This document shows positions 24,982 to 33,595 of a stretch of 64,000 nt of DNA, one piece after another (the stretch's first letter is position 1; each line of letters begins with the position of its first letter). The stretch is taken from assembly GCF_014205335.1 (NCBI RefSeq), contig NZ_JACHNH010000001.1, positions 6,194,501 to 6,258,500 of the forward strand. The letters run 5' to 3'. Under the pieces are notes generated by a model. The model ran no database searches, had not been told where the DNA came from, and saw only the letters and a list, made by a program, of their open reading frames with translations. This DNA comes from Amorphoplanes digitatis (GTDB lineage Bacteria > Actinomycetota > Actinomycetes > Mycobacteriales > Micromonosporaceae). A program made the translations under genes and the position numbers.

Positions 24982-26178
24982 GTGGCGACGTACGACCCGA
25001 CAGATCCTGGCTTCCAAGAGGACCCCTACCCGCTACTCGCACGGTTACGCGAGGAAGACCCGCTGCACCTGACGCCGGACGGCATTCAGGTGGTCACCCG
25101 CTATTCCGATGTGCGCGCACTCCTGCGCGAGTCGGCCTGCGTTCGCGAATTCCCGGCGCGCCGCTACGCGCTCTCGGGCCGCGGCGGCGCCACCGCGCAG
25201 TCGTTCGCCCGGGCGATCGTCAGCAGGGACCCGCCCGCGCACACGCGGCTTCGCGGGTTGCTCTCGCCGCCGTTCACGCCGGGCGCGGCGCGTGCGCTGC
25301 GCGCCACGGTGGAGACCCTGGTGGACACGCTGTTCGACGAGGCCGAGGCCCGGCACGGCGCCGTCATCGACATCATGCGGGACGTCGCGGACCGGCTGCC
25401 CTACCTGGTCAACTGCGTCGTCCTCGGGTTGCCCACGGCCGAGTACCGCACGCTGGCACCGTGGGTCACCGCGATCGAGGATGCCTCCGTACCGTCGCCC
25501 CCGCCCGAGGCCGTGCTGGCCAGCGACCGCGCGATCGAGGCGCTCCGCGACTACCTGACGCCCTTCTTTCTCGGCCACCGCCGGCCGGACCCGGACGGGC
25601 TGCTCGCCCGGCTCGCCGGCACCGACCACACCGGGAGTGGATTCTCCCGGGACGAACTCGTGGACAACGCCATCGGTCTGTTCCCGGCCGGGGCGGAGAC
25701 CGTGACCGGCCTGATCGGCAACCTCGTCTGGCTCCTGGCCGGCGATCCGGAGCAGTGGGACCTGGTACGCCGCGACCCGGCGGCGCGGCCGCGGGCGATC
25801 GAGGAGGCGCTGCGGTTCGAGAGCCCGATCAACGTCGCGTACCGCTGGGCGACCGCCGAGGTCACCGTGGACAGCGGAGTCATAACGGGCGGGCGGGTAC
25901 TCGTCCTGTCGCTGGCCGCCGCGAACCGCGATCCGCGCGTGTTCGCGCACCCGGACCGCTTCGACTGCCGGCCGACCGGGCGGACGCCGAACGTCGCCTT
26001 CGGCTCCGGCCGGCACGTCTGTCTCGGCGCCCATCTGGCCCGGTTGCAGGGCGAGGCGGTGCTCGATCGGCTACTGCGCAGATACCCCGGCCTCCAGCTC
26101 GCCGGCGCACCCGTGCGCAAGCCCTCCGTCGAGCTGCGCTGTCTCCAGCGGCTTCCGGTCCGCCTGGCCCGTCACTGA
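24982..26178 (+). CDS. Cytochrome P450, probable tailoring hydroxylase
   Basis: 398 residues, normal for a class I bacterial P450. GTG start at 24982 (alternative GTG two codons earlier). The I-helix reads FPAGAETVTGL, with Glu-Thr in the oxygen-activation position. The K-helix ExxR is EEALR. The heme loop is FGSGRHVCLGAHLARL, with the Cys ligand near residue 347. It needs separate ferredoxin and reductase, not encoded here. It sits next to the regulators and beside a methyltransferase gene that converges on it with a seven-base overlap. A role in oxidising the peptide or a precursor amino acid is inferred. Confidence 0.9.
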   Translation: MATYDPTDPGFQEDPYPLLARLREEDPLHLTPDGIQVVTRYSDVRALLRESACVREFPARRYALSGRGGATAQSFARAIVSRDPPAHTRLRGLLSPPFTPGAARALRATVETLVDTLFDEAEARHGAVIDIMRDVADRLPYLVNCVVLGLPTAEYRTLAPWVTAIEDASVPSPPPEAVLASDRAIEALRDYLTPFFLGHRRPDPDGLLARLAGTDHTGSGFSRDELVDNAIGLFPAGAETVTGLIGNLVWLLAGDPEQWDLVRRDPAARPRAIEEALRFESPINVAYRWATAEVTVDSGVITGGRVLVLSLAAANRDPRVFAHPDRFDCRPTGRTPNVAFGSGRHVCLGAHLARLQGEAVLDRLLRRYPGLQLAGAPVRKPSVELRCLQRLPVRLARH

Positions 26179-26993
26179 CGGCCGGCCAGTGCGGTGAGGA
26201 AACGCACCCGCTGGCGCAGGTCCATCGGCCGGAAGTCCCGGACCACCGCCAGGGCCGCCTCCCTCAGCGGTGCCGCACCGTCGCCCAGCCCGCGCACCAG
26301 GTGCCCCTGTGACTGCGACTGCACCCACTCCCACCAGTGCGACTCGTCCACGAACTCGAAGGTGAACGTCTCCTCGAAGGACACGCACTGCGTGAATCCG
26401 CCCGCCGCGACGAGCTGCGGCAGAGCCTGCGGCCGGGCGGCTCCGTGCGTGGGCCGCACGCCGGCCCGGCGTAGCTCACGGCGCAACATGTCGCCGAAGA
26501 AGCCCCATTTCGCGTCGCTCGGACCCAGCTCGCTGACGCCGAGTACGCCGCCGGGCCGCGTCACCCGGCGCAGCTGACGCACCGCGGCCGCCGGCGACAC
26601 GAACAGCCGCAGGCTCGTCGAGCAGCCGACCGCGTCGGCGAGACCGGAGCGCAGCGGCAGCAGTTCGGCATCCGCCTGGACATGGTGGACGTGCGCGGCG
26701 GCGTTTCCGGCGGCGGCCCGGACCATGCCGAGGGAGAGGTCGGAGGCCACCGTGAGAGCCCGCGGGTAACGCGCGGACATCGCCCGCGCCAGCGCACCCC
26801 GCCCGGCCGCGACGTCGACGAGGACGCCGGGCGGGCCGGTGAGCCGGTCGCCGATCGCGTCGGCCAGGCGGTCGGCGATCGTCGCGAAGAACGGCAGGGC
26901 CTGGTCATAGGTGGAGGCGTTGCCACCGAACGCCGCCTCCATCTCCGCCCGGTGCGCCTGAGCCGGGTCGGTGGACGGTGCCGCTGGCCGCAC
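26172..26993 (-). CDS. Class I SAM-dependent methyltransferase
   Basis: 273 residues. GTG start with AGGAGG seven bases upstream. SAM-binding motif I is VLVDVAAGRGALARAM, motif II is VASDLSLGMVRAA, followed by VQADAELLPLRSGLADAV and RVTRPGGVLGVSEL. This fits UbiE/Methyltransf_11-like enzymes that methylate O, N or C atoms of small molecules. It is divergent from the MbtH/NRPS unit across 150 bases and convergent with the first P450. Probably a tailoring enzyme of the peptide; the acceptor atom is unknown. Confidence 0.85.
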   Translation of the reverse strand: MRPAAPSTDPAQAHRAEMEAAFGGNASTYDQALPFFATIADRLADAIGDRLTGPPGVLVDVAAGRGALARAMSARYPRALTVASDLSLGMVRAAAGNAAAHVHHVQADAELLPLRSGLADAVGCSTSLRLFVSPAAAVRQLRRVTRPGGVLGVSELGPSDAKWGFFGDMLRRELRRAGVRPTHGAARPQALPQLVAAGGFTQCVSFEETFTFEFVDESHWWEWVQSQSQGHLVRGLGDGAAPLREAALAVVRDFRPMDLRQRVRFLTALAGRQ

Positions 26994-27143
26994 GGTGAGC
27001 CTCCTGTCGTGACCATCGACGCTACCGGCCCGGTGACCCGGAATCGGTAGCGCGCGCTAACCGGCGCACGAACGCATACCCGCCGACCACACGTACGGCG
27101 GCACGATCGTTACGACGGGAAATGCGTTACGGAGGAGGACCGC

Positions 27144-27374
27144 GTGACGGACGATGACGACGGCCGCACCTACCTTGTCGTGGTCAACGACGAAGAGCAG
27201 TACTCCATCTGGCCGGACGGCAAGGACGTGCCCGCGGGCTGGCGCAGTGTCGGTGTCAGCGGGGGCACGGCGGCCTGCCTGGACCACATCGAGCGGGTGT
27301 GGACCGACATGCGTCCTCGATCTCTTCGGGAGTACCTGAAGGCGGCGGCGACCGACCGGCCTCATGACGCCTGA
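27144..27374 (+). CDS. MbtH-like protein, NRPS adenylation chaperone
   Basis: 76 residues with the full family signature: NDEEQYSIWPDGKDVPAGW, then GGTAACLDHIERVWTDMRP and SLREYL. MbtH proteins bind the A-domain N-terminal subdomain and are required for solubility or activity of many actinomycete adenylation domains. GTG start with GGAGGAGG six bases upstream. Its stop overlaps the start of the C-A-T-TE synthetase by 11 bases, so they are co-translated. As the only MbtH in the window, it probably serves all five A domains. Confidence 0.96.
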   Translation: MTDDDDGRTYLVVVNDEEQYSIWPDGKDVPAGWRSVGVSGGTAACLDHIERVWTDMRPRSLREYLKAAATDRPHDA

Positions 27375-30300
27375 CCGGCACCACGTATCGGGCATCCAAC
27401 ACCAGATCTGGTTCCTGGAGCGGCTGCTGCCGGGACGGCTCTGGTACCACATTCCGTACGCGTGGCGGGTGTCCGGCAGCCTGGACACCGCGGCGCTGCA
27501 CCGCGCCCTCAACCAGGTCGTCGCCCGGCACGAGGCGCTGCGCACCCACTTCACCGAGGAAGACGGCGTGCCGTACCAGGTGATCGAGGAGCACCTGCCC
27601 GTCGATCTGCCGACGACCGACCTCGCCGAGCTGGCCGAGCCCGACCGCACCGCGACCGTCGACCGGATCCTGGACGGCGAACTGACGCGGACCTTCGACC
27701 TGTACGCCGGACCGCTGCTGCGCGCCCGCCTGCTCCGCCTGGCAGCCGACGAGCACGTCCTCGTCGTGACGTTCCACCACCTCGTCTTCGACGGCTGGTC
27801 GACCGGAATCTTCCTGAGCGAGCTGGGTGCCCTCTACCACGACGCGGGAGCGCCCCTGCCCCCGCTTCAGGCGCGGTACCGGGACTACGTGGCCTGGCAA
27901 CGAGCGCGCGCCGGATCACCGGAGTCGGCCGCCGACATCGGGTACTGGACCAACCTGCTCGCCGACGCGCCGCGGCTGCTCGACATGCCGGCCGACCGGC
28001 CGCGTCCCGCTGTCACCACCGCGGTCGGGGGCAGCCGCGACCGGATGCTGCCCGCCGCGCTCCTCGACTCGATCGCCGCGTTCGGCCGGGCGACCGACAA
28101 CGCCACGCCGTTCATGGTGCTTCTCTCCGGGTACGCGGCCCTGCTCGCGCGCTACACCGGGCAGGAGGACATCTGCATCGGTTGTCCCATCGCGACCCGG
28201 ACCCGCGCCGAGTGGCAACCGCTCATCGGATTCTTCGTCAGCACGTTGCCGTTGCGGATCGACCTGTCGGGCCGGCCCACCTTCCGCCAGCTCGTACGAC
28301 GGGTGCGAGAGGTCACCCTGGACGCCTACGCCCACCTGCACGCACCCCTGGAGAACCTCGCACAGCTGCTGTCGCGCGGCTCGGCGCCCGCGCACGCCCC
28401 GCTCTTCCAGGCCATCTTCGCCATGCAGACCGGCTTCGGCGGGCGGATGGGGCATCTCGGCATTCCCGGCCTCCGGATCGAGCCCGTCGACATCGAGTCC
28501 CGCAGCGCCAAGGCCGACCTGATCCTCGGGGTCGGCGGCCGGCCGGACGGCGGCGTGCGGCTCGCCCTCGAATACAGCGCCGATCTGTACGACCCGGCGA
28601 CGGCGACCCGGCTGCTGCGGCAACTGCACAGCCTGCTGGAGTCGGCGATGGCCGTACCGGATCTGCCCGTGAGCCGGCTGCACCTGCCGGCGCCGGACGA
28701 GGGTGACCGGATGGCCGGCGCCGCGCCGGCCGCCGTGCTCCTGCCGGCCGGCGTCGAACGGTGGGCCGCCGCCACCCCGGCCGCCACGGCGATCAGCGGG
28801 GAGGGGCGACGATGGTCCTACGCCGAGTTGGACGCGCGGGCCGACCGGCTGGCCCACCGCCTGCGCACGCTCGGTGTACGCGGTGAGGAGCCGGTCGCCA
28901 TCTGGCTGGAACGCGGTCCCGAGGTGGTGGTGGCGGCGCTCGCGGTGCTGAAGTCCGGTGGCGGGTACCTGCCGCTCGATCCCGGGCTGCCCCGTGCGCG
29001 GCTGGAGATGATCCTCGACGAGGTCGGGCCACGGGTACTCATCACACAGGCTCACCTGCTCGGCCGGGTACCGCACCACGGCGGCGGCGTGCTGGTCCTG
29101 GACGACCCGGCCGAGGCCGCCCGGCTCGACACCGTGCCCGAGGCCGGCCCGGCCCGCGGCACACACCCCGGCAACCTCGCGTACGTCATCTTCACGTCGG
29201 GGTCGACCGGCCGCCCCAAGGGGGTGATGGTCGAGCACGCCCAGGTGGCCCGCCTGTTCTCGGTCACCGAGCCGCTGTTCGGCTTCGGCTCCGACGATGT
29301 CTGGACCATGGTGCACTCCCCCGCGTTCGACTTCTCGGTGTGGGAGATGTGGGGCGCGCTCGTCCATGGTGGACGCCTGGCGGTGGCCCCCGAGGAGACC
29401 ACCCGGTCCCCGCACGAGCTGCTGGCGTTGCTCGTCGCCGAGAAGGTCACGGTGCTGTGCCAGACACCGTCGGCGTTGCGCGGGCTGACCGCCGTGCTGG
29501 CGCGCGAGCCGGCGGCCCGCGAGGCGCTCGCCCTGCGCGTGGTGATCCTCGGCGGCGAGGCGCTGACCGCGGCCGACGTGGCCGGCTGGTTCGCCGTGTT
29601 CGGCGCCGACGGGCCGCGGCTGGTCAACATGTACGGGATCACCGAGACCACCGTGCACACCACGTACCGTCCGGTCCTGCCGGCGGATGCCGCCGAGCGC
29701 GCGGGAAGCCCCATCGGCGGCCCTCTCGACGACGTCACGCTGTACGTGCTGGACGGCGAGCTGGCGCCGGTGGCCGAGGGTATTCCCGGCGAGTTGTACG
29801 TCGGCGGCGCCGGCGTGACCCGCGGGTACCTGGGCCGGCCGGCGCTCACCGCGCGGCGGTTCCTGCCCGATCCGTTCAGCGGGCGACCCGGCGGCCGGAT
29901 GTACCGCAGCGGCGACCGGGCGCGCCGCACCGGCGACGGCGAGTGTGAGTATCTGGGCCGGCTGGACGACCAGGTCAGCATCCGGGGCTACCGGATCGAG
30001 CTGGGCGAGATCGAGGCGGCCCTGAGCGCCCATCCCGAGGTCGCTGCCTGCGCGGTGGCGGTACGCGGCGAGCAGCGACTCGTCGCGTACGTGGTGCCGG
30101 TCGACGGCGGCGATCCGCCGGCGGGCCTGCGGGCGTATCTCGCCCGGTCGTTGCCGGCCCACATGCTGCCCGGTGCCTACGTCCCGCTGGCCGCGCTGCC
30201 GCTGACCCGCAACGGGAAGCTGGACCGCGACGCCCTCCCGCCGCCGCCACCGCCGCGGACCTCCGCCGCACCGCGGGAGGACGACGATCCCACGCGGCGC

Positions 30301-31218
30301 ACGTTGCGCCGGTTGTTCAGCACCGTGCTCGGCGGCGGCGAGGTCGGCCTCGACGACGGCTTCTTCGACCTCGGCGGGCACTCCATCACGGCCCTGCGGC
30401 TGGCGTTGCTGGCCGAGGAGGCCCTCTCGGTGCCGGTACGGGTGGCGGACGTCTTCCAGGCACCGACCGTCCGCGAACTGGCCGCGAGACTGGCCGCCGC
30501 CCCGGTGCACGGGATGTCGGCGCTCGTACCGCTCGGGGCCGGCCCGCCCGGGCTGCCGCGGCTGATCCTGGTCCACCCGGCCGGCGGCGGGCTGGACTGC
30601 TACGCGCCCCTGGCCCGGGCGCTCGGCGACACGTTCACGGTGTCCGGCATCGTGCCCGACGGGCTCGACTCCGGCACCGAGCCGGACCACAGCATCGAGG
30701 AGATGGCCGCCCGGTACCTCAAGACGCTCGACCCCGCCGGCCCGGTGTTGCTGGGCGGCTGGTCCTTCGGCGGGGTGGTGGCCTTCGAGATGGCGCTACA
30801 GATGCATCAGCGCGCCGCCACCGAGGCACAGGTGCTCCTGCTGGACAGCCGGGCCGCCCCGTTCCTGGCCGACCGGACCGCCGAACCCCCGCCCGTCCTG
30901 ATGCCTCCGGCCGTTCGGGCGCAACGGCTGGAGGCGGTCTTCCGGGCGCACCTGGCCGCGTTGCTCGCGTACCGGCCGGCGGGGCGGCACCAGGGCCGGC
31001 TGACCGTGCTGCGCGCCGAGGACGGCCCGGACGACGGCTCGGGTCCGGATCTCGGCTGGAGCCGCTGGTCGGGCGGGGCGCTCGTCGCCGAGGGCGCCGC
31101 CGGCGACCATCACAGCATGCTGGGCGAGGAGCACGCCCCCGCGCTCGCGGCGCGGGTGCGCCGGCTGCTCACCCCGGCCATCGGAGCTCGACCGGCAGGC
31201 TCCGGTAGCCCTGGATGA
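27364..31218 (+). CDS. NRPS C-A-T-TE, terminating module (Thr-like specificity)
   Basis: 1284 residues. A condensation domain (about 1-440) has an intact HHLVFDGW motif at 138. The adenylation domain (about 455-960) has A3 FTSGSTGRPKGVMVEH, A4 FDFSVWEMWG, A5 NMYGITETTVH and A10 NGKLDRDAL. The carrier domain has LGGHSITAL with Ser near 1007. The type I thioesterase (about 1045-1275) has GWSFGG near 1131 and a late GDHHSML His. Read by eye, the specificity pocket is D-F-W-C-I-G-M-V-H-K, one change (N to C) from the classic threonine code, so Thr or a close analogue is likely. The TE makes this the last module, releasing by hydrolysis or cyclisation. The 3' end overlaps the convergent P450 gene by 50 bases. 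Confidence 0.93.
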   Translation: MTPDRHHVSGIQHQIWFLERLLPGRLWYHIPYAWRVSGSLDTAALHRALNQVVARHEALRTHFTEEDGVPYQVIEEHLPVDLPTTDLAELAEPDRTATVDRILDGELTRTFDLYAGPLLRARLLRLAADEHVLVVTFHHLVFDGWSTGIFLSELGALYHDAGAPLPPLQARYRDYVAWQRARAGSPESAADIGYWTNLLADAPRLLDMPADRPRPAVTTAVGGSRDRMLPAALLDSIAAFGRATDNATPFMVLLSGYAALLARYTGQEDICIGCPIATRTRAEWQPLIGFFVSTLPLRIDLSGRPTFRQLVRRVREVTLDAYAHLHAPLENLAQLLSRGSAPAHAPLFQAIFAMQTGFGGRMGHLGIPGLRIEPVDIESRSAKADLILGVGGRPDGGVRLALEYSADLYDPATATRLLRQLHSLLESAMAVPDLPVSRLHLPAPDEGDRMAGAAPAAVLLPAGVERWAAATPAATAISGEGRRWSYAELDARADRLAHRLRTLGVRGEEPVAIWLERGPEVVVAALAVLKSGGGYLPLDPGLPRARLEMILDEVGPRVLITQAHLLGRVPHHGGGVLVLDDPAEAARLDTVPEAGPARGTHPGNLAYVIFTSGSTGRPKGVMVEHAQVARLFSVTEPLFGFGSDDVWTMVHSPAFDFSVWEMWGALVHGGRLAVAPEETTRSPHELLALLVAEKVTVLCQTPSALRGLTAVLAREPAAREALALRVVILGGEALTAADVAGWFAVFGADGPRLVNMYGITETTVHTTYRPVLPADAAERAGSPIGGPLDDVTLYVLDGELAPVAEGIPGELYVGGAGVTRGYLGRPALTARRFLPDPFSGRPGGRMYRSGDRARRTGDGECEYLGRLDDQVSIRGYRIELGEIEAALSAHPEVAACAVAVRGEQRLVAYVVPVDGGDPPAGLRAYLARSLPAHMLPGAYVPLAALPLTRNGKLDRDALPPPPPPRTSAAPREDDDPTRRTLRRLFSTVLGGGEVGLDDGFFDLGGHSITALRLALLAEEALSVPVRVADVFQAPTVRELAARLAAAPVHGMSALVPLGAGPPGLPRLILVHPAGGGLDCYAPLARALGDTFTVSGIVPDGLDSGTEPDHSIEEMAARYLKTLDPAGPVLLGGWSFGGVVAFEMALQMHQRAATEAQVLLLDSRAAPFLADRTAEPPPVLMPPAVRAQRLEAVFRAHLAALLAYRPAGRHQGRLTVLRAEDGPDDGSGPDLGWSRWSGGALVAEGAAGDHHSMLGEEHAPALAARVRRLLTPAIGARPAGSGSPG

Positions 31219-32344
31219 GGTTGGAGCGGGTCGGCAGCGGGTCACCGGCGAGGTGGACCGACCCGGCCCGCTCGGCCAGCGCCTGGAGCAGGACGGCGAT
31301 TTCGAGGCGGGCCAGGCGGGCGCCGAGGCACACGTGCGGTCCGTGCCCGAAGCCCAGGTGGCGGTTGGGGCTGCGGTCCGGCCGATAGGCCGCCGGCTGC
31401 GCGAACACCCGCGGGTCGCGGTTCGCCGCCGCCAGCCAGGCGACCACCGGCTCCCCGGCGCCGATGGCCTGCCCGCACAGCGTCAGCTCCGCGGTGGTCA
31501 CCCGCAACACGTGCATGCCCGGCGACACCCAGCGGATGGCCTCCTCGACGGCCGCCGGTACCACGCCGGGATCCGCCCGGACGGCGGCCAGGAGCCCCGG
31601 TGTCCGGCTCGCCGCGTCGAAGCAGCCAGCGATCACGTGGCGCGTGGTCTGGTTGCCGCCGATGAGCAGGTTGTAGCAGTTGACAAGCACCTCGTCCTGG
31701 GTCAGGTCGTCCTCGGCCAGCAGGGCGCTGATCAGGTCGTCCCCGGGAGAGCGGTTGCGCGCGGCGAGCTGTTCACCGAAGTAGCAGAAGATCTCCGTGT
31801 GTGCCCGCACCGAGGCGGCCGCCGTCGACTCGCTGCCGGGGCCGGCGAACGCGGCGTCGGTCAGCCCCATGACGTACTCGCGGTCACCCGCCGGCACGCC
31901 CAGCACCTCGCAGACGACGGCGGCGGGCAGCAGCGGCCCGATGTGCCGCGCGACGTCGACCACCCCCGTCTCGCGCATCTCGGTCAGCAGGTGGTCGACC
32001 TCCTTGCGCACGAACGGTTCCAGTGCGGCCACGGCCGGCCGGGACAGGAAACGCCCCAGGATCTCCCGTAGCCGGGTGTGCCGGGCGCCGTCGGCGGCGA
32101 CGATCATCTCGCCGCCGGCCCGGTCCGGGTGCTCCGCGTCGAAGCCGATGAGCATGCCGTAGCGGGAGGTGAACGGCGCCTGGCGGCCGAGGACCGCGGC
32201 GCAGGCCCGATGCGAGAAGACCGACCAGAACCCCGACGGGGAGCTGCCCGGGTCGCTCCAGACGATCGCGTCATCGGTGGCGTGGTCGTGCCACATCGCG
32301 TACCGGCCCGGCGAACCGTACAGCCGCGGGTCACCCAGATCCAT
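31169..32344 (-). CDS. Cytochrome P450, last gene of the leftward NRPS operon
   Basis: 391 residues. The heme loop is FGHGPHVCLGARLARL, the K-helix EEAIR, and the I-helix LLIGGNQTTRH. The GGN(E/Q)TTR-type I-helix occurs in P450s of natural-product clusters, including enzymes acting on carrier-bound amino acids, so beta-hydroxylation of a residue is plausible. ATG start with GGAGAGGA upstream. The start overlaps the MFS gene stop by 14 bases, indicating coupling. The 3' end overlaps the convergent NRPS gene by 50 bases. Confidence 0.9.
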   Translation of the reverse strand: MDLGDPRLYGSPGRYAMWHDHATDDAIVWSDPGSSPSGFWSVFSHRACAAVLGRQAPFTSRYGMLIGFDAEHPDRAGGEMIVAADGARHTRLREILGRFLSRPAVAALEPFVRKEVDHLLTEMRETGVVDVARHIGPLLPAAVVCEVLGVPAGDREYVMGLTDAAFAGPGSESTAAASVRAHTEIFCYFGEQLAARNRSPGDDLISALLAEDDLTQDEVLVNCYNLLIGGNQTTRHVIAGCFDAASRTPGLLAAVRADPGVVPAAVEEAIRWVSPGMHVLRVTTAELTLCGQAIGAGEPVVAWLAAANRDPRVFAQPAAYRPDRSPNRHLGFGHGPHVCLGARLARLEIAVLLQALAERAGSVHLAGDPLPTRSNLIQGYRSLPVELRWPG

Positions 32345-33590
32345 GCCGTTCCTCTCCGATGGTCACCGGTGCGTCCACCGTCCGGTCGCGAACGTTTCGC
32401 ACGTCTCTGACCAGCAGCAACACCAGCACGACCGCCACCTGGATGGCGCCGACCCAGAGCAACGTGGTCCGGACGCCGGCGAGCCCGGCCAGGGTGCCGG
32501 CCAGTGCGAGCCCCATCGGATAGACCAGCAGGCCGCCGACCCACTCGTACGCGGAGACGCGGGACAGCAGGTGCTCGGGGATGTGCTGTTGCACGAGCGT
32601 CTGGAAGACGCCGCCGAACGTCAGGGCGCCGACGCTGCCGAGCACCGAGACCGCCATGATCACCACCGGGGGCGCGCCCGCCGCGAAGGCGATCGGCAGC
32701 AACCCGTACAGCGCCGCCAGCGGCACCGCCGTCCGCAGTGGATGCCGCCGCCGCAGGCGCATCGTGACGAACCCGCCGAGCGCCGCGCCGACGCCGCCGG
32801 CGGTGACGGCCGCCGCCCACACCGCCGCGCCGCCGTAGAACTGGCGGCTGGCCTGCGGGCCGAGCACCATGTAGACGCCGATCAGGCCGTTGACGGCGGT
32901 GGATGACAGCACCACCGCCCAGAACCAGGTCCGGCCGCGTAGCTCGTCCCAGCCCTGCCGCAGCTCGCGCAGGAAGTGCGGATCGGCGGGGCGTGGTGGG
33001 CGGTCGACCCGGATCCGGCCGAGGAACACCAGGCCGACGGCGAGCGACGCGGCGGTCGCCAGGACGGCCCACCCCGGCCCCGCCGTGACGACGAGCACGC
33101 CGGCGATGGCCGGGCCGGCGATCGCCGCCGCCGACTGGGTCATCGCCTGGAGCATGTTGGCCTGCTGGAGGTTGCCCGGGCTGACCACGGCCGGTGTCAT
33201 GCCCGCCGCCGCGGGTGTGAAGACCGCCGCCGCGATGCCGTCGATCCCGAACAGGACCACGAGCGTCCACAGGGACGGATGCGCGACGAGCAGCAGCATC
33301 CCGACCGCGGCGCCGGTCAGGCACCGGACCCCGTCCGCGGCGATCATCACGACCCGGCGCGGGAACCGGTCGGCGATGACGCCGCCGGCGAGGATGAACA
33401 GCAGTTGGGTCGCCGCCCGCGTGCCCAGCACGATGCCGAGGGCGGTCGGTGAGTCGGTCAGGTCCAGGACCGCGAACGCGATCGCCACCGGGACGAGCGC
33501 GTTGCCGAGCGCGGACGCGGTCTGTGCGAGGAAGAGCCGCCGGAAGTTCTTCTCCCGCAACGCCGCCATGCCGTAGTTCGCCATCGCCAC
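32331..33590 (-). CDS. MFS exporter
   Basis: About 419 residues with twelve hydrophobic segments. GTG at 33590 has AAAGG nine bases upstream; an ATG two codons later is the alternative start. The N-terminus (MAALREKNFRRLFLAQTASALGN) and GVIADRFPRRVVM loop fit the MFS_3/enterobactin-exporter-like drug efflux group. It starts six bases past the NRPS stop and overlaps the P450 start, inside the ten-gene operon. Likely role: export of, and self-protection against, the peptide product. Confidence 0.9.
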   Translation of the reverse strand: MAMANYGMAALREKNFRRLFLAQTASALGNALVPVAIAFAVLDLTDSPTALGIVLGTRAATQLLFILAGGVIADRFPRRVVMIAADGVRCLTGAAVGMLLLVAHPSLWTLVVLFGIDGIAAAVFTPAAAGMTPAVVSPGNLQQANMLQAMTQSAAAIAGPAIAGVLVVTAGPGWAVLATAASLAVGLVFLGRIRVDRPPRPADPHFLRELRQGWDELRGRTWFWAVVLSSTAVNGLIGVYMVLGPQASRQFYGGAAVWAAAVTAGGVGAALGGFVTMRLRRRHPLRTAVPLAALYGLLPIAFAAGAPPVVIMAVSVLGSVGALTFGGVFQTLVQQHIPEHLLSRVSAYEWVGGLLVYPMGLALAGTLAGLAGVRTTLLWVGAIQVAVVLVLLLVRDVRNVRDRTVDAPVTIGEERHGSG

Positions 33591-33595
33591 GGCGG

